34,740 nt of DNA. Origin: Croceibacterium sp. (lineage in GTDB: Bacteria; Pseudomonadota; Alphaproteobacteria; Sphingomonadales; Sphingomonadaceae). The notes beneath the pieces are model-generated. The model was given only the letters and a program-made list of their open reading frames with translations, was not told the origin of the DNA and searched no databases. Position numbers and translations under genes: made by a program. Shown here one piece after another: positions 24,918 to 32,360 of the stretch (position 1 is the first letter of the stretch; every line of letters starts with the position of its first letter). The stretch lies in the NCBI GenBank assembly GCA_025450635.1, contig JANWHA010000119.1, positions 1-34,740 on the forward strand, written 5' to 3'.

Positions 24918-25837
24918 CACGCCACCCCCGCGATCACCCGCGCGACCAGATCGGGATCGAACGGGCGCAAGTCGTCGATTTTCTCGCCGACGCCGATCGC
25001 GTGGATCGGCAGGCCGTACTGCTCGGCCGCGGCCACCAGCACGCCGCCGCGGGCGGTCCCGTCGAGCTTGGTCATGATTAGCCCGGTCACGCCGGCCACC
25101 TCCTTGAAGACATCGATCTGGGAAAGCGCGTTCTGGCCGTTGGTGGCATCGAGCACCAGCACAACGTCGTGCGGCGCCTCCGGGTTGAGGCGGCCGAGCA
25201 CGCGGCGGATCTTGGCCAGCTCGTCCATCAGCTCGCGCTTGTTCTGCAGCCGCCCGGCGGTGTCGACGATCAGCGCGTCGATGCCGGTGGCGGTCGCCTG
25301 CTTGACCGCGTCGAACACGACGCTCGCCGGATCGCCGCCTTCCGGCCCCGTGACTACGGCCACGCCGATGCGCTCGGCCCACACCTTGAGCTGGCCGATG
25401 GCGGCAGCCCGGAAGGTGTCGCCGGCGGCGAGCAAGACGCCGTAATCCTGTTCCTGGAACAAGTGCGCCAGCTTGGCGATGGTGGTCGTCTTGCCGCTGC
25501 CGTTGACCCCGATCACCAGGATCACTTGCGGGCGCGGGAAGGCGACGATCTCGAGTGGTTTGGCGACCGGCCGCAGGATCGCGGCGATCTCCTCGGCGAC
25601 CGCTTCCTTGAGCTCGCGCTCGGTCATCGTCAGGCCGAAGCGCTTCTCCGCCAGCCGGTCGCAGATGCGCGAGGCGGCGCTCGGGCCGAGGTCGGAGAGG
25701 ACCAGCGCATCCTCGACGTCATCGAGCGTGGCCTGGTCGAGCCGGGCGGTGGAGACCACGGCGAGGTTCTCCGCCAGCCGTTCGGACGTCTTGCGGAAGC
25801 CGCCGAACAGGCGCTCGCGCCAGGTCGGATCGCTCAC
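24917..25837 (-). CDS. ftsY: Signal recognition particle receptor FtsY
   Basis: A 306-residue SRP-family GTPase that docks SRP-ribosome complexes at the SecYEG translocon. The N domain occupies about residues 1-95. The G domain has the P-loop GVNGSGKTTT at 110-119, DTFRAAAIGQLKVWAER, DTAGRLQNKRELMDEL and TKLDGTARGG. The acidic A domain of E. coli FtsY is absent, as is common in alphaproteobacteria. Its start overlaps the mtaB stop by four bases. Confidence 0.97.
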   Translation of the reverse strand: MSDPTWRERLFGGFRKTSERLAENLAVVSTARLDQATLDDVEDALVLSDLGPSAASRICDRLAEKRFGLTMTERELKEAVAEEIAAILRPVAKPLEIVAFPRPQVILVIGVNGSGKTTTIAKLAHLFQEQDYGVLLAAGDTFRAAAIGQLKVWAERIGVAVVTGPEGGDPASVVFDAVKQATATGIDALIVDTAGRLQNKRELMDELAKIRRVLGRLNPEAPHDVVLVLDATNGQNALSQIDVFKEVAGVTGLIMTKLDGTARGGVLVAAAEQYGLPIHAIGVGEKIDDLRPFDPDLVARVIAGVA

Positions 25838-27111
25838 TGCAGCAATCCTTCCACGAGCTTCGTCGGGGTGATGGTCAGGATGGCCCCCGCGCCGGTTCCC
25901 TTCGGCACGGCTACGCGGGCGAAGCTCGCCGCATGGCCGGTGCCGTCATTTTCGGCGAGGACCGATTGCGGGGTTCCGACGAGCGTGCGCAGCCAGCCCT
26001 GGCGGACTTCGGCGGCCGTCTTGCGCAGCTCCGCCGCGCGGCGCTTGATCGTCGCCGTGTCGACCTGCGGCATGCGTGCGGCCGGGGTGCGCGGGCGCGG
26101 GGAATAGGGAAAGACGTGGCCGTGCACGATGCCGAGCTCGCGGACGATCCTCAGGTTGGCCCGGTGCATCGCCTCGTCCTCGGTCGGGAAGCCGGCGATG
26201 AGGTCCGCGCCGACGGTGATGTCGGGGCGACGGGCGCGCAGGCGCTGCACCAGCGAAATCGCGTCGGCCCTCAAGTGCCGGCGCTTCATGCGCTTGAGGA
26301 TCAGGTCGTCGCCGTGCTGTAGCGACAGGTGCAGGTGCGGCATCAGGCGGGGCTCGCCGGCGAACAATTCGAACAGCGCGGCATCCACCTCGATCCCGTC
26401 GAGCGAGGACATGCGCAGGCGCGTAAGGCGGGGAAAGGCATCGAGGATCGCGCGGACAAGCGCGCCCAGGCGGGGGTGGTTCGGAAGATCGTGGCCCCAG
26501 CTGGTCACGTCGACGCCCGTCAGCACCACTTCCTGCGCGCCTTGCCCCAAATGAAGCTCGACCTCGCGCAGCACGTCCGCGACCGACAGCGACCTGCTCG
26601 GCCCGCGGCCTTGCGGGATCACGCAGAAGGTGCAGGCGTGATCGCAGCCGTTCTGCACCGCGACGAAGGCGCGCGTGTGGGACACAGTTCCCCTCCCGCT
26701 TGCGGGAGGGGTTAGGGGAGGGTGAGTGTGATCAGGCGCAGCATTGGCGGCGACTGACCCTCCCCCGACCGCTCCCGCAAGCGGGAGGGGGGAAGAATTG
26801 CCGTGATCCTTCGCCTCGCGCCACACCCGCGCGTCGAGCTTGGCCGCGTTCGGCACCAGCCCGTCGATCTCCGGCATCGCCGCCAACTGGTCGCGCTCGA
26901 TCTCGGTCGCGCAGCCGGTGACCAGCAGCCGCGCGTCCGGCCGGGCCCGCCGCGCCTTGCGGATCGCCTGGCGAGTTTGGCGCACGGCTTCGGCGGTGAC
27001 CGCGCAGCTGTTGATCACCACTACGTCGGCGGTCGCGCCCAGCAGCGCGCGGATGCGTTCGCTTTCGGCGATGTTGAGCCGGCAGCCGAGCGAGATCACT
27101 TCCGCGTTCAA
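25834..27111 (-). CDS. mtaB: tRNA t6A37 methylthiotransferase MtaB with in-frame repeat insertion
   Basis: A 425-residue radical-SAM methylthiotransferase that converts t6A37 to ms2t6A37 in tRNAs reading ANN codons. The N-terminal UPF0004 domain keeps its three cluster cysteines (Cys10, Cys36, Cys67). The radical-SAM motif CDHACTFC has Cys156, Cys160 and Cys163, then IPQGRGPSRS, and a TRAM-like C-terminus. Between them, at about residues 104-142, lies a Pro/Gly-rich segment (SPLPLAGAVGGG...HPPLTPPASGRG) encoded by a palindromic repeat element at 26690-26790. The frame is kept through it, so the gene appears functional with an extra linker between the two domains. It overlaps dapF by four bases. 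Confidence 0.93.
   Translation of the reverse strand: MNAEVISLGCRLNIAESERIRALLGATADVVVINSCAVTAEAVRQTRQAIRKARRARPDARLLVTGCATEIERDQLAAMPEIDGLVPNAAKLDARVWREAKDHGNSSPLPLAGAVGGGSVAANAAPDHTHPPLTPPASGRGTVSHTRAFVAVQNGCDHACTFCVIPQGRGPSRSLSVADVLREVELHLGQGAQEVVLTGVDVTSWGHDLPNHPRLGALVRAILDAFPRLTRLRMSSLDGIEVDAALFELFAGEPRLMPHLHLSLQHGDDLILKRMKRRHLRADAISLVQRLRARRPDITVGADLIAGFPTEDEAMHRANLRIVRELGIVHGHVFPYSPRPRTPAARMPQVDTATIKRRAAELRKTAAEVRQGWLRTLVGTPQSVLAENDGTGHAASFARVAVPKGTGAGAILTITPTKLVEGLLQ
26690..26790. repeat. Palindromic repeat element inside mtaB, translated in frame
   Basis: The left half starts with a perfect hairpin: CCCCTCCCGC (26690-26699), TT, GCGGGAGGGG (26702-26711). The right half has CTCCCGC (26772-26778), AA, GCGGGAG (26781-26787). 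The halves are inverted copies of each other over 35 bases (26691-26725 and 26755-26789) with four mismatches. The element is open in the mtaB frame and encodes most of a linker of about 39 residues. It resembles dispersed sphingomonad repeats that read CTCCCGCTTGCGGGAG, which I recall as normally intergenic. Confidence 0.9.
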
Positions 27112-27917
27112 GCGAACTGCCCCCAGTCGAACGTCCCGCGAAAGCTTTCGGCGGCTGGGCCGGTCATGGTGATACGGTTATCCTCGCCCCAGCCGATCAG
27201 CAGCCTGCCGCCGGGGAGCGTCACCATCACCTCGCGCTCGACCAGCTTGCGCCGCATCGCCGCGACCGCGGTGGCGCAAGCGCCGGTCCCGCAGGCCTGG
27301 GTCAGGCCCGCACCCCGCTCCCACACTCGCAAGCGAATTTCTCCGCGGTTCTCCACCGTCGCCACGTTGACGTTGACGCCCTCGGGGAACAGCGGGTCGG
27401 TCTCGATCGCCGGACCGAGCCGCTGCAGCGGCACCTTGTCGCAATCACGCACGAAGAACACGACGTGCGGATTGCCCACATTGACCGCGCTCGGGCGCTC
27501 GAGGTCGTCCCACGCGACCGGCATGTCGAGCGTGTCCATCGCGTGCGACAGCGGGATCGCCTCCCACTCGAAGCGCGGCTCGCCCATGTCGACCGACACG
27601 CCGCCGTTGTCCGGCCGCACCTCCAAGATGCCGCCGGCGGTCTCGATCCGCGCGGGCTGGCCATTGAGCAGCGCGACCGCGCGGGTGGCGTTGCCGCACG
27701 CCTCCACCTCGCCGCCGTCGGAATTGTGGATGCGCATGCGGAAATCGGCGGCTTCGGAGGGTTCGAGCACGATCAGCTGGTCGCAGCCGATGCCGGTGCG
27801 GCGGTCGGCCAGCGCGCGGGCGAAGCCGTTGGTCACCGGCGGCAGCTTGTTTTCGCGCCCATCGAGCACGACGAAATCGTTGCCGAGGCCGTGCATCTTG
27901 ATGAAGGGGACGCGCAT
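27108..27917 (-). CDS. dapF: Diaminopimelate epimerase
   Basis: A 269-residue cofactor-independent racemase that turns LL- into meso-diaminopimelate for lysine and peptidoglycan. Both active-site cysteines are visible, in VEACGNATRA and in TQACGTGACATAVA, together with FIKMHGLGNDFVV at the start and RIHNSDGGE. It is the first gene of the minus-strand dapF-mtaB-ftsY-yciB unit, with overlaps of 4, 4 and 1 bases down the line. A weak TAGGTG ribosome site lies before ATG 27917. Confidence 0.97.
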   Translation of the reverse strand: MRVPFIKMHGLGNDFVVLDGRENKLPPVTNGFARALADRRTGIGCDQLIVLEPSEAADFRMRIHNSDGGEVEACGNATRAVALLNGQPARIETAGGILEVRPDNGGVSVDMGEPRFEWEAIPLSHAMDTLDMPVAWDDLERPSAVNVGNPHVVFFVRDCDKVPLQRLGPAIETDPLFPEGVNVNVATVENRGEIRLRVWERGAGLTQACGTGACATAVAAMRRKLVEREVMVTLPGGRLLIGWGEDNRITMTGPAAESFRGTFDWGQFA

Positions 27918-27959
27918 CGCGTCGCACCTAGGGACGCGCGCTAATTACTGCAATGCCGC

Positions 27960-29624
27960 TCAGCCGGCGGCGCGCTTGGCCGCAGCCTTGGAACGGCCGC
28001 CGTGCGGAACCTCGCGCGCCGCCTGCCCCATGAGGCGCTGGAGCGTCGCCTCGGCATCTTCGGGCCTGCCGTAGTGATAGCCCTGGCCCTTGAGATCGCC
28101 GAGCTTGAGCAGCACCGCCAGCGCCTCGTCGTTTTCGATCCCTTCGGCGACGATCGGCAGGCCGAGACCGCGGCCGAGCGCGACGATCGCCGCCACCAGC
28201 TCGGTGTTGGCGCCTTCCCGGGCCAGCTCGGTGACGAAGCTGCGGTCGATCTTGAGCCGGTCGAACGGCAGCGCGCGCAGCTGCGCCAGGCTCGAATAGC
28301 CGGTCCCGAAGTCGTCGAGGCTGATCTTCACGCCCTGGTTCTTGAGGCTGGTGATGATCGAGCGGACGACCGCGATGTTTTCGTGCAGGCAGCTTTCGGT
28401 AATCTCGATCTCGAACCGGTGCGGGGGGAACCCGGCTTCGGTCAGCAGCCGCAACAGCTTTTGCGCGAACCACGGATCGCGCAGCTGGATCGGCGAGATG
28501 TTGACCGACAGGGTCAGCTCGTCGTCCCAGATCTGGGCGTCCTGCAGCGCCTTGCGGATCAGGCTTTCGGACAGTTCCCCGATCACCCCGATTTCCTCGG
28601 CCAGCGGGATGAACATCTCGGGCGTGACGACGCCGAAATCGGGCGAAATCCACCGTGCAAGCATTTCGAAGCCGACCAGCTTGCCGGTCTGGATGTCGAT
28701 CTGCTGCTCGTAATACGGCACGAACTCGCCGGCGGCGACGCCGCGCCGGAGACCGCTTTCGAGCGCGTTGCGGAAGCGGATATCGCTTTCCATCTGGGGT
28801 TCGAACCACGCGTGGCGATCGCGCCCGTGCTTTTTCGCGTGATACATCGCGATGTCGGCCCAATGGATCAGCATCTCGGCGTCGGGCGAGGCTACCGCCG
28901 CGCCCGGTTGGTGGCTCGAGGCGAGGCCGACCGAAACGGTTACGTCGATCGTCAGGTCCGCGAACTGGATCGGCGCCGAGATGGCCCCGAGGAACTCCGC
29001 GGCGATCCGGTCCGCGCGCGCGCGGTCGCCGGCATCGAACGGGAAGGCGCAGGCGAACTCGTCGCCGCCCATGCGGGCGCAGACTCCGTCCCGCGGCAGC
29101 AACTGCTGGACGCGCCGGCCCGTTTCGACCAGCACGGCGTCGCCCGCGCTGTGGCCGCAGCGGTCGTTGATGGCCTTGAAGTTATCGAGATCGATCAGGA
29201 ACAGCGCCACTTCCTGATCCTGCCCGCGCGCCGCGTCGAGCATCTGCCCGATGGCCGGAGTGACGCCGCGGCGATTGAGGCACCCGGTCAGCGGGTCCGT
29301 CTCGGCGAGGGTGCGGGCGGTTTGCTCGGCCTGGCGACGGACGCCGACCTCGCGCCGCAGCTCCTCGTAACGGCGCCAGCCGAAGATGACCAAGGCGATG
29401 TTCAGCAGCAGGGCGTTCGTCAGCAGCATGTCCGGTCTGTGCGCAAGCCCCATCCAGCTGCGCACGACTTGCGGCATCACGCGCCCGGCCACGCCCACGA
29501 ACAGGATGATCGACGCGACCGCGATTCCGAGCGCGACGACGTCGCGTTGGGCGCGCTCGAGCGGCTCGCCGGTCGCGGTGGACACTTCGGGGTGATCAGG
29601 ACCAGGGCGCGTCGAACCTGCCAT
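27960..29624 (-). CDS. Membrane GGDEF-EAL c-di-GMP signalling protein
   Basis: A 554-residue protein with two membrane helices (about 29-49 and 66-84) on a short periplasmic loop, then GGDEF and EAL domains. The GGDEF motif is intact (residues 186-190), with DLDNFKAIND before it. The inhibitory RxxD site is not present five residues ahead. In the EAL domain the motif reads EML (320-322), while Asn375, Glu in EITES, DDFGTG (437-442), KID (458-460) and AEGIE are kept, so phosphodiesterase activity is plausible. Start 29624 is chosen because AGGAAAT lies nearby; ATG 29648 has a purine run directly against it. It could make, break or both c-di-GMP. Lys/Ala-rich C-terminal tail. Confidence 0.92.
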   Translation of the reverse strand: MAGSTRPGPDHPEVSTATGEPLERAQRDVVALGIAVASIILFVGVAGRVMPQVVRSWMGLAHRPDMLLTNALLLNIALVIFGWRRYEELRREVGVRRQAEQTARTLAETDPLTGCLNRRGVTPAIGQMLDAARGQDQEVALFLIDLDNFKAINDRCGHSAGDAVLVETGRRVQQLLPRDGVCARMGGDEFACAFPFDAGDRARADRIAAEFLGAISAPIQFADLTIDVTVSVGLASSHQPGAAVASPDAEMLIHWADIAMYHAKKHGRDRHAWFEPQMESDIRFRNALESGLRRGVAAGEFVPYYEQQIDIQTGKLVGFEMLARWISPDFGVVTPEMFIPLAEEIGVIGELSESLIRKALQDAQIWDDELTLSVNISPIQLRDPWFAQKLLRLLTEAGFPPHRFEIEITESCLHENIAVVRSIITSLKNQGVKISLDDFGTGYSSLAQLRALPFDRLKIDRSFVTELAREGANTELVAAIVALGRGLGLPIVAEGIENDEALAVLLKLGDLKGQGYHYGRPEDAEATLQRLMGQAAREVPHGGRSKAAAKRAAG

Positions 29625-29701
29625 CGGACGATTTCCTAGCCCCTTCATCCTTCCCGTTTGGTTAATTGCCTCGTGCGGCGGCGGCGGTTACGAGAGGCTC
29701 C

Positions 29702-30115
29702 ATGAGCGAGCGCTATTGGCTGATGAAGAGCGAGCCGGAATCGTATGGCTGGGACCGGCTGGTGGCCGACGGCGGAACGCTGTGGGACGGGGTGCGCAAC
29801 CACCGCGCCAAGCTCAACCTGCAAGCGATGAAAGCGGGGGACCAGGCATTCTTCTATCACTCGGTGACCGGCAAGGAGATCGTCGGCATCGTCGAGGTTA
29901 CCCGCGCCGGTCTGAACGATCCGAAGGACGAGACCGGCACCTGGGCGGCGGTGGAGATCAAGCCCGTCAGCAAGCTCGAACGGCCGGTGACGCTGGCCGA
30001 GATCAAGGCCGATCCGTCGCTCGCGGACATCGAGCTGCTGCGGCAGTCACGCCTGTCCGTGGCCGAGATACGCCCGGGGGAGTGGGAGAAAATCCTCTCG
30101 ATGGCAAAGGTTTAG
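29702..30115 (+). CDS. EVE domain protein
   Basis: A 137-residue single-domain protein: YWLMKSEPESYGWDRL, TLWDGVRNHRAKLNL, GDQAFFYHSVTGKEIVGIVEV and the late RQSRLSVAEI are the hallmarks of the EVE family, a PUA-like fold that binds modified bases in nucleic acids. In bacteria these are mostly of unknown role, some linked to restriction or tRNA modification. It is divergent from the GGDEF-EAL gene and followed after 56 bases by the CsbD gene, which has its own stress-type promoter. Confidence 0.9.
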   Translation: MSERYWLMKSEPESYGWDRLVADGGTLWDGVRNHRAKLNLQAMKAGDQAFFYHSVTGKEIVGIVEVTRAGLNDPKDETGTWAAVEIKPVSKLERPVTLAEIKADPSLADIELLRQSRLSVAEIRPGEWEKILSMAKV

Positions 30116-30119
30116 CCCG

Positions 30120-30145
30120 GGAACCGAGCCCTTTCGCCGCCCGTT
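30120..30145 (+). promoter_or_regulatory. EcfG-type general stress promoter of the CsbD gene
   Basis: GGAAC (30120-30124) and CGTT (30142-30145) with a 17-base spacer match the EcfG (sigma-EcfG/RpoE2) consensus perfectly. The -35 lies just past the EVE stop, and transcription would start about 20 bases before the ATG, close to the strong ribosome site. Confidence 0.75.
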
Positions 30146-30171
30146 TGTGGGGCAACGAAAGGAGAATTCCC

Positions 30172-30342
30172 ATGGGTGAACTGAAAGACAAGGCAAAAGG
30201 CCTGGCGAACGAAGCCGCCGGCGACCTGAAGCAGCATTCCGACGATCCCGACACCCGCGCAGAAGGCGATGCGCAGGAAACCAAGGGCCAGGCGCAGAAC
30301 CTCAAGGGCAAGGTCGAAGGCGCGTTCGGCAACAAGATCTGA
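30172..30342 (+). CDS. CsbD family stress protein
   Basis: A 56-residue hydrophilic protein, MGELKDKAKGLANEAAGDL then a second half with ETKGQAQNLKGKVEGAFG. The GxxKxxxGxxxxxxG-like repeats are those of CsbD/YjbJ proteins, abundant small stress-induced proteins of unclear mechanism. AAAGGAG lies 8 bases before ATG 30172. The EcfG-type promoter predicts induction in stationary phase and in osmotic, heat or oxidative stress. A hairpin terminator follows. Confidence 0.92.
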   Translation: MGELKDKAKGLANEAAGDLKQHSDDPDTRAEGDAQETKGQAQNLKGKVEGAFGNKI

Positions 30343-30363
30343 TCGCGGCGTCACGCGTGAACG

Positions 30364-30393
30364 AAGGGCCGTCCGTCGCGGGCGGCCCTTCTC
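30364..30393. terminator. Bidirectional terminator between the CsbD and ThDP-enzyme genes
   Basis: AAGGGCCG (30364-30371) pairs with CGGCCCTT (30383-30390), followed by CTC, with only a short T-run. The minus-strand gene ends at 30397, so the hairpin can serve both converging transcripts. Confidence 0.7.
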
Positions 30394-30396
30394 GTG

Positions 30397-32082
30397 TCAG
30401 CGCCTCGCGCGCAGCGCCGTCACGGTCGTGCCGGCGGCGTTGAGCCGTTCGATGTCGCTCACGCAGTGCAGCATTCGGATGCCCGTGCGGCCGAGCGCCT
30501 CGTCCAGCGCGGCGGCGAATTGGTCGGCGGTCTCGAACCGTGCCGCCCAGCCGCCGAACGCCCGGGCGAGCGCGGCGAAGTCGGGATTGGCGAGGTCGGT
30601 CGCGCTGACCCGGCCGGGGAACTCGCGCTCCTGGTGCATGCGGATCGTGCCGTACGAGCCGTTGTCGATCACGATCACGATCAGATCGAGCCCGTATTGC
30701 GCTGCGGTCGCCAGTTCCTGCCCATTCATCAGGAAGTCGCCGTCGCCCGCCACGGCGACCACGCAGCGCTCGGGCAGGCGCAGCTTGGCGGCGATGGCGG
30801 CGGGCAGGCCATAGCCCATCGCGCCGCTCGTCGGCGCGAGCTGCGAGGGCCAGCCGGCGTAAGGCCAATAGCGATGCCACCAGCCCGAGAAGTTGCCGGC
30901 GCCATTGCAGATCACCGCATCGGCGGGAAGCTTCGCCCGCGCGGCGGCGAGGCAGGCCGCGAGGTCGAGCTTTGTCCCATCGCTGCCCGGCGTGGCCCAC
31001 TCGAGCCACTCGCGATGGGCCTCGGCGCCGCAGTCGAACGAGATGATCGAGCCGTCGTCCCACATCAACGCGCTTTCGGCGAACTCGGCCATGTCCGAAC
31101 AAATCGCGAGATCGGCGCGGTATACCCGGTTGAGCTCGTTCGGGTCGGGATGGACGTGAACCAGCAACTGGCCGGGATGATCGGGCGTGACGAGGGTGTA
31201 GCCGTCGGTCGTCGCCTCGCCGAGCCGGGCGCCGACCGCCAGGATCAGGTCCGCCGCCTTGATACGCTCGACCAGCTTCGGGTTCGGGCCGTAGCCGAGA
31301 TTGCCGGCATAGACCGGAGATGAAGGCGCGATCGCGTCTTGCCGCCTGAACGCCGTGGCGACGGGGACGCCGAGCCGCTCGGCGAACATCTGGAAATAGG
31401 TTCGCGCCTTGGTGTCCCATCCGGCGCCCCCGACGATCGCGACCGGCGCGGCCGCGTCGGCGAGCATCGCGCGCAGCGCTGTGAGCGCGTCGGGGCAGGG
31501 GGCTTGCGCCGGTCGATGCACGTATGGCCGTGGCGCGGCCTCCCCGGCCGGGTCCGACAACATGTCTTCGGGCAGCGCGAGGACCACCGGGCCGGGGCGG
31601 CCGGAGATGGCGGTGGCGTAAGCGCGAGCGACGAATTCGGGAATGCGCTCCGCCTCGTCGATCCGCGTGGCCCATTTGGCTACGGGCGCGAAGAACGCGG
31701 GAAAGTCGATCTCCTGGAACCCTTCGCGCCCGCGCATGCCGCGGGCCACGTCGCCGACGAACAGGATCAGCGGCTGCGAATCCTGGAACGCGACGTGGAC
31801 GCCGATGCTGGCGTTGGTCGCGCCCGGGCCGCGGGTGACGAAGGCCACGCCAGGGCGTCCGGTGACCGCCCCATCGGCGCAGGCCATGAAGGCCGCGCCG
31901 CCTTCCTGCCGGCAGGTCACGGTCTCGATCGCCGGGTGGCCGTGGAGCGCGTCGAGGACGGGCAGGAAGCTTTCGCCCGGCACCGTGAACACCCTGCTGC
32001 ATTCCTGCTCGGCGAGGCAGGCGACGAGGAGCTCGGCGGCGCTGGCGGTCATCGCCGCGAGGTAAGCTGCCGTCTTGCGCAT
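30397..32082 (-). CDS. Thiamine diphosphate-dependent enzyme, acetolactate synthase-like
   Basis: A 561-residue protein with the three-domain layout of the ThDP decarboxylase/acetolactate synthase superfamily. The catalytic Glu is Glu60 (TCRQEGGAAFMACADG). The central Rossmann-like domain is about residues 190-330. The ThDP/Mg motif is GDGDFLMNGQELATAAQYG...VIDNGSYGT. It has no partner small subunit beside it, so it is unlikely to be the main IlvB; unassigned paralogues like this may act on other 2-oxo acids. The ATG at 32082 is used; ATG 32052 (MTASAAELL) would start closer to the conserved fold. The gene is divergent from a small membrane protein. Confidence 0.87.
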   Translation of the reverse strand: MRKTAAYLAAMTASAAELLVACLAEQECSRVFTVPGESFLPVLDALHGHPAIETVTCRQEGGAAFMACADGAVTGRPGVAFVTRGPGATNASIGVHVAFQDSQPLILFVGDVARGMRGREGFQEIDFPAFFAPVAKWATRIDEAERIPEFVARAYATAISGRPGPVVLALPEDMLSDPAGEAAPRPYVHRPAQAPCPDALTALRAMLADAAAPVAIVGGAGWDTKARTYFQMFAERLGVPVATAFRRQDAIAPSSPVYAGNLGYGPNPKLVERIKAADLILAVGARLGEATTDGYTLVTPDHPGQLLVHVHPDPNELNRVYRADLAICSDMAEFAESALMWDDGSIISFDCGAEAHREWLEWATPGSDGTKLDLAACLAAARAKLPADAVICNGAGNFSGWWHRYWPYAGWPSQLAPTSGAMGYGLPAAIAAKLRLPERCVVAVAGDGDFLMNGQELATAAQYGLDLIVIVIDNGSYGTIRMHQEREFPGRVSATDLANPDFAALARAFGGWAARFETADQFAAALDEALGRTGIRMLHCVSDIERLNAAGTTVTALRARR

Positions 32083-32159
32083 GGCAACCGTGTCCCGCCT
32101 GTGGACAGCGGTCGATTGGCCGGGTGCCGAATGGTTAGTTGCGCGTTAACAGGACGATG

Positions 32160-32354
32160 ATGCGCCGCTACCTGGTCCTGACCGACGAACGCGCCCGCCA
32201 CCCGTTCCTGGCGAGCCTTCCGCCCCACATTCGCCGGGTCGATCCCGAGCCCCAGCCGCAATGGCGCCCGTTCCCGGTGAGCGGGGAGGACGTGCGCCAG
32301 TTCCTGCTGGCCTACTTCGCCTGCCTGGTGGCCGCGGTGACTTACATTTGGTGA
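32160..32354 (+). CDS. Very small protein with one C-terminal membrane helix
   Basis: A 64-residue protein starting at ATG 32160 (MRRYLVLTDERARHPFLASL), five bases after AGGA; an ATG three bases earlier also fits. It has a basic, aromatic N-terminus, a Pro-rich middle (VDPEPQPQWRPFPV), and a single helix at the end (QFLLAYFACLVAAVTYIW). I do not recognise a family. It converges with the LplT-like gene, whose stop lies 6 bases away. Confidence 0.65.
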   Translation: MRRYLVLTDERARHPFLASLPPHIRRVDPEPQPQWRPFPVSGEDVRQFLLAYFACLVAAVTYIW

Positions 32355-32360
32355 AGGGCG

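Noticed and set aside
26690-26790. The repeat in mtaB as a gene-breaking insertion (pseudogene)
   Set aside because: The frame continues through the element, and all motifs on both sides remain in one frame.
28002-29639. A 545-codon plus-strand frame opposite the GGDEF-EAL gene
   Set aside because: A codon-bias shadow: the opposite strand carries intact GGDEF and DDFGTG motifs.
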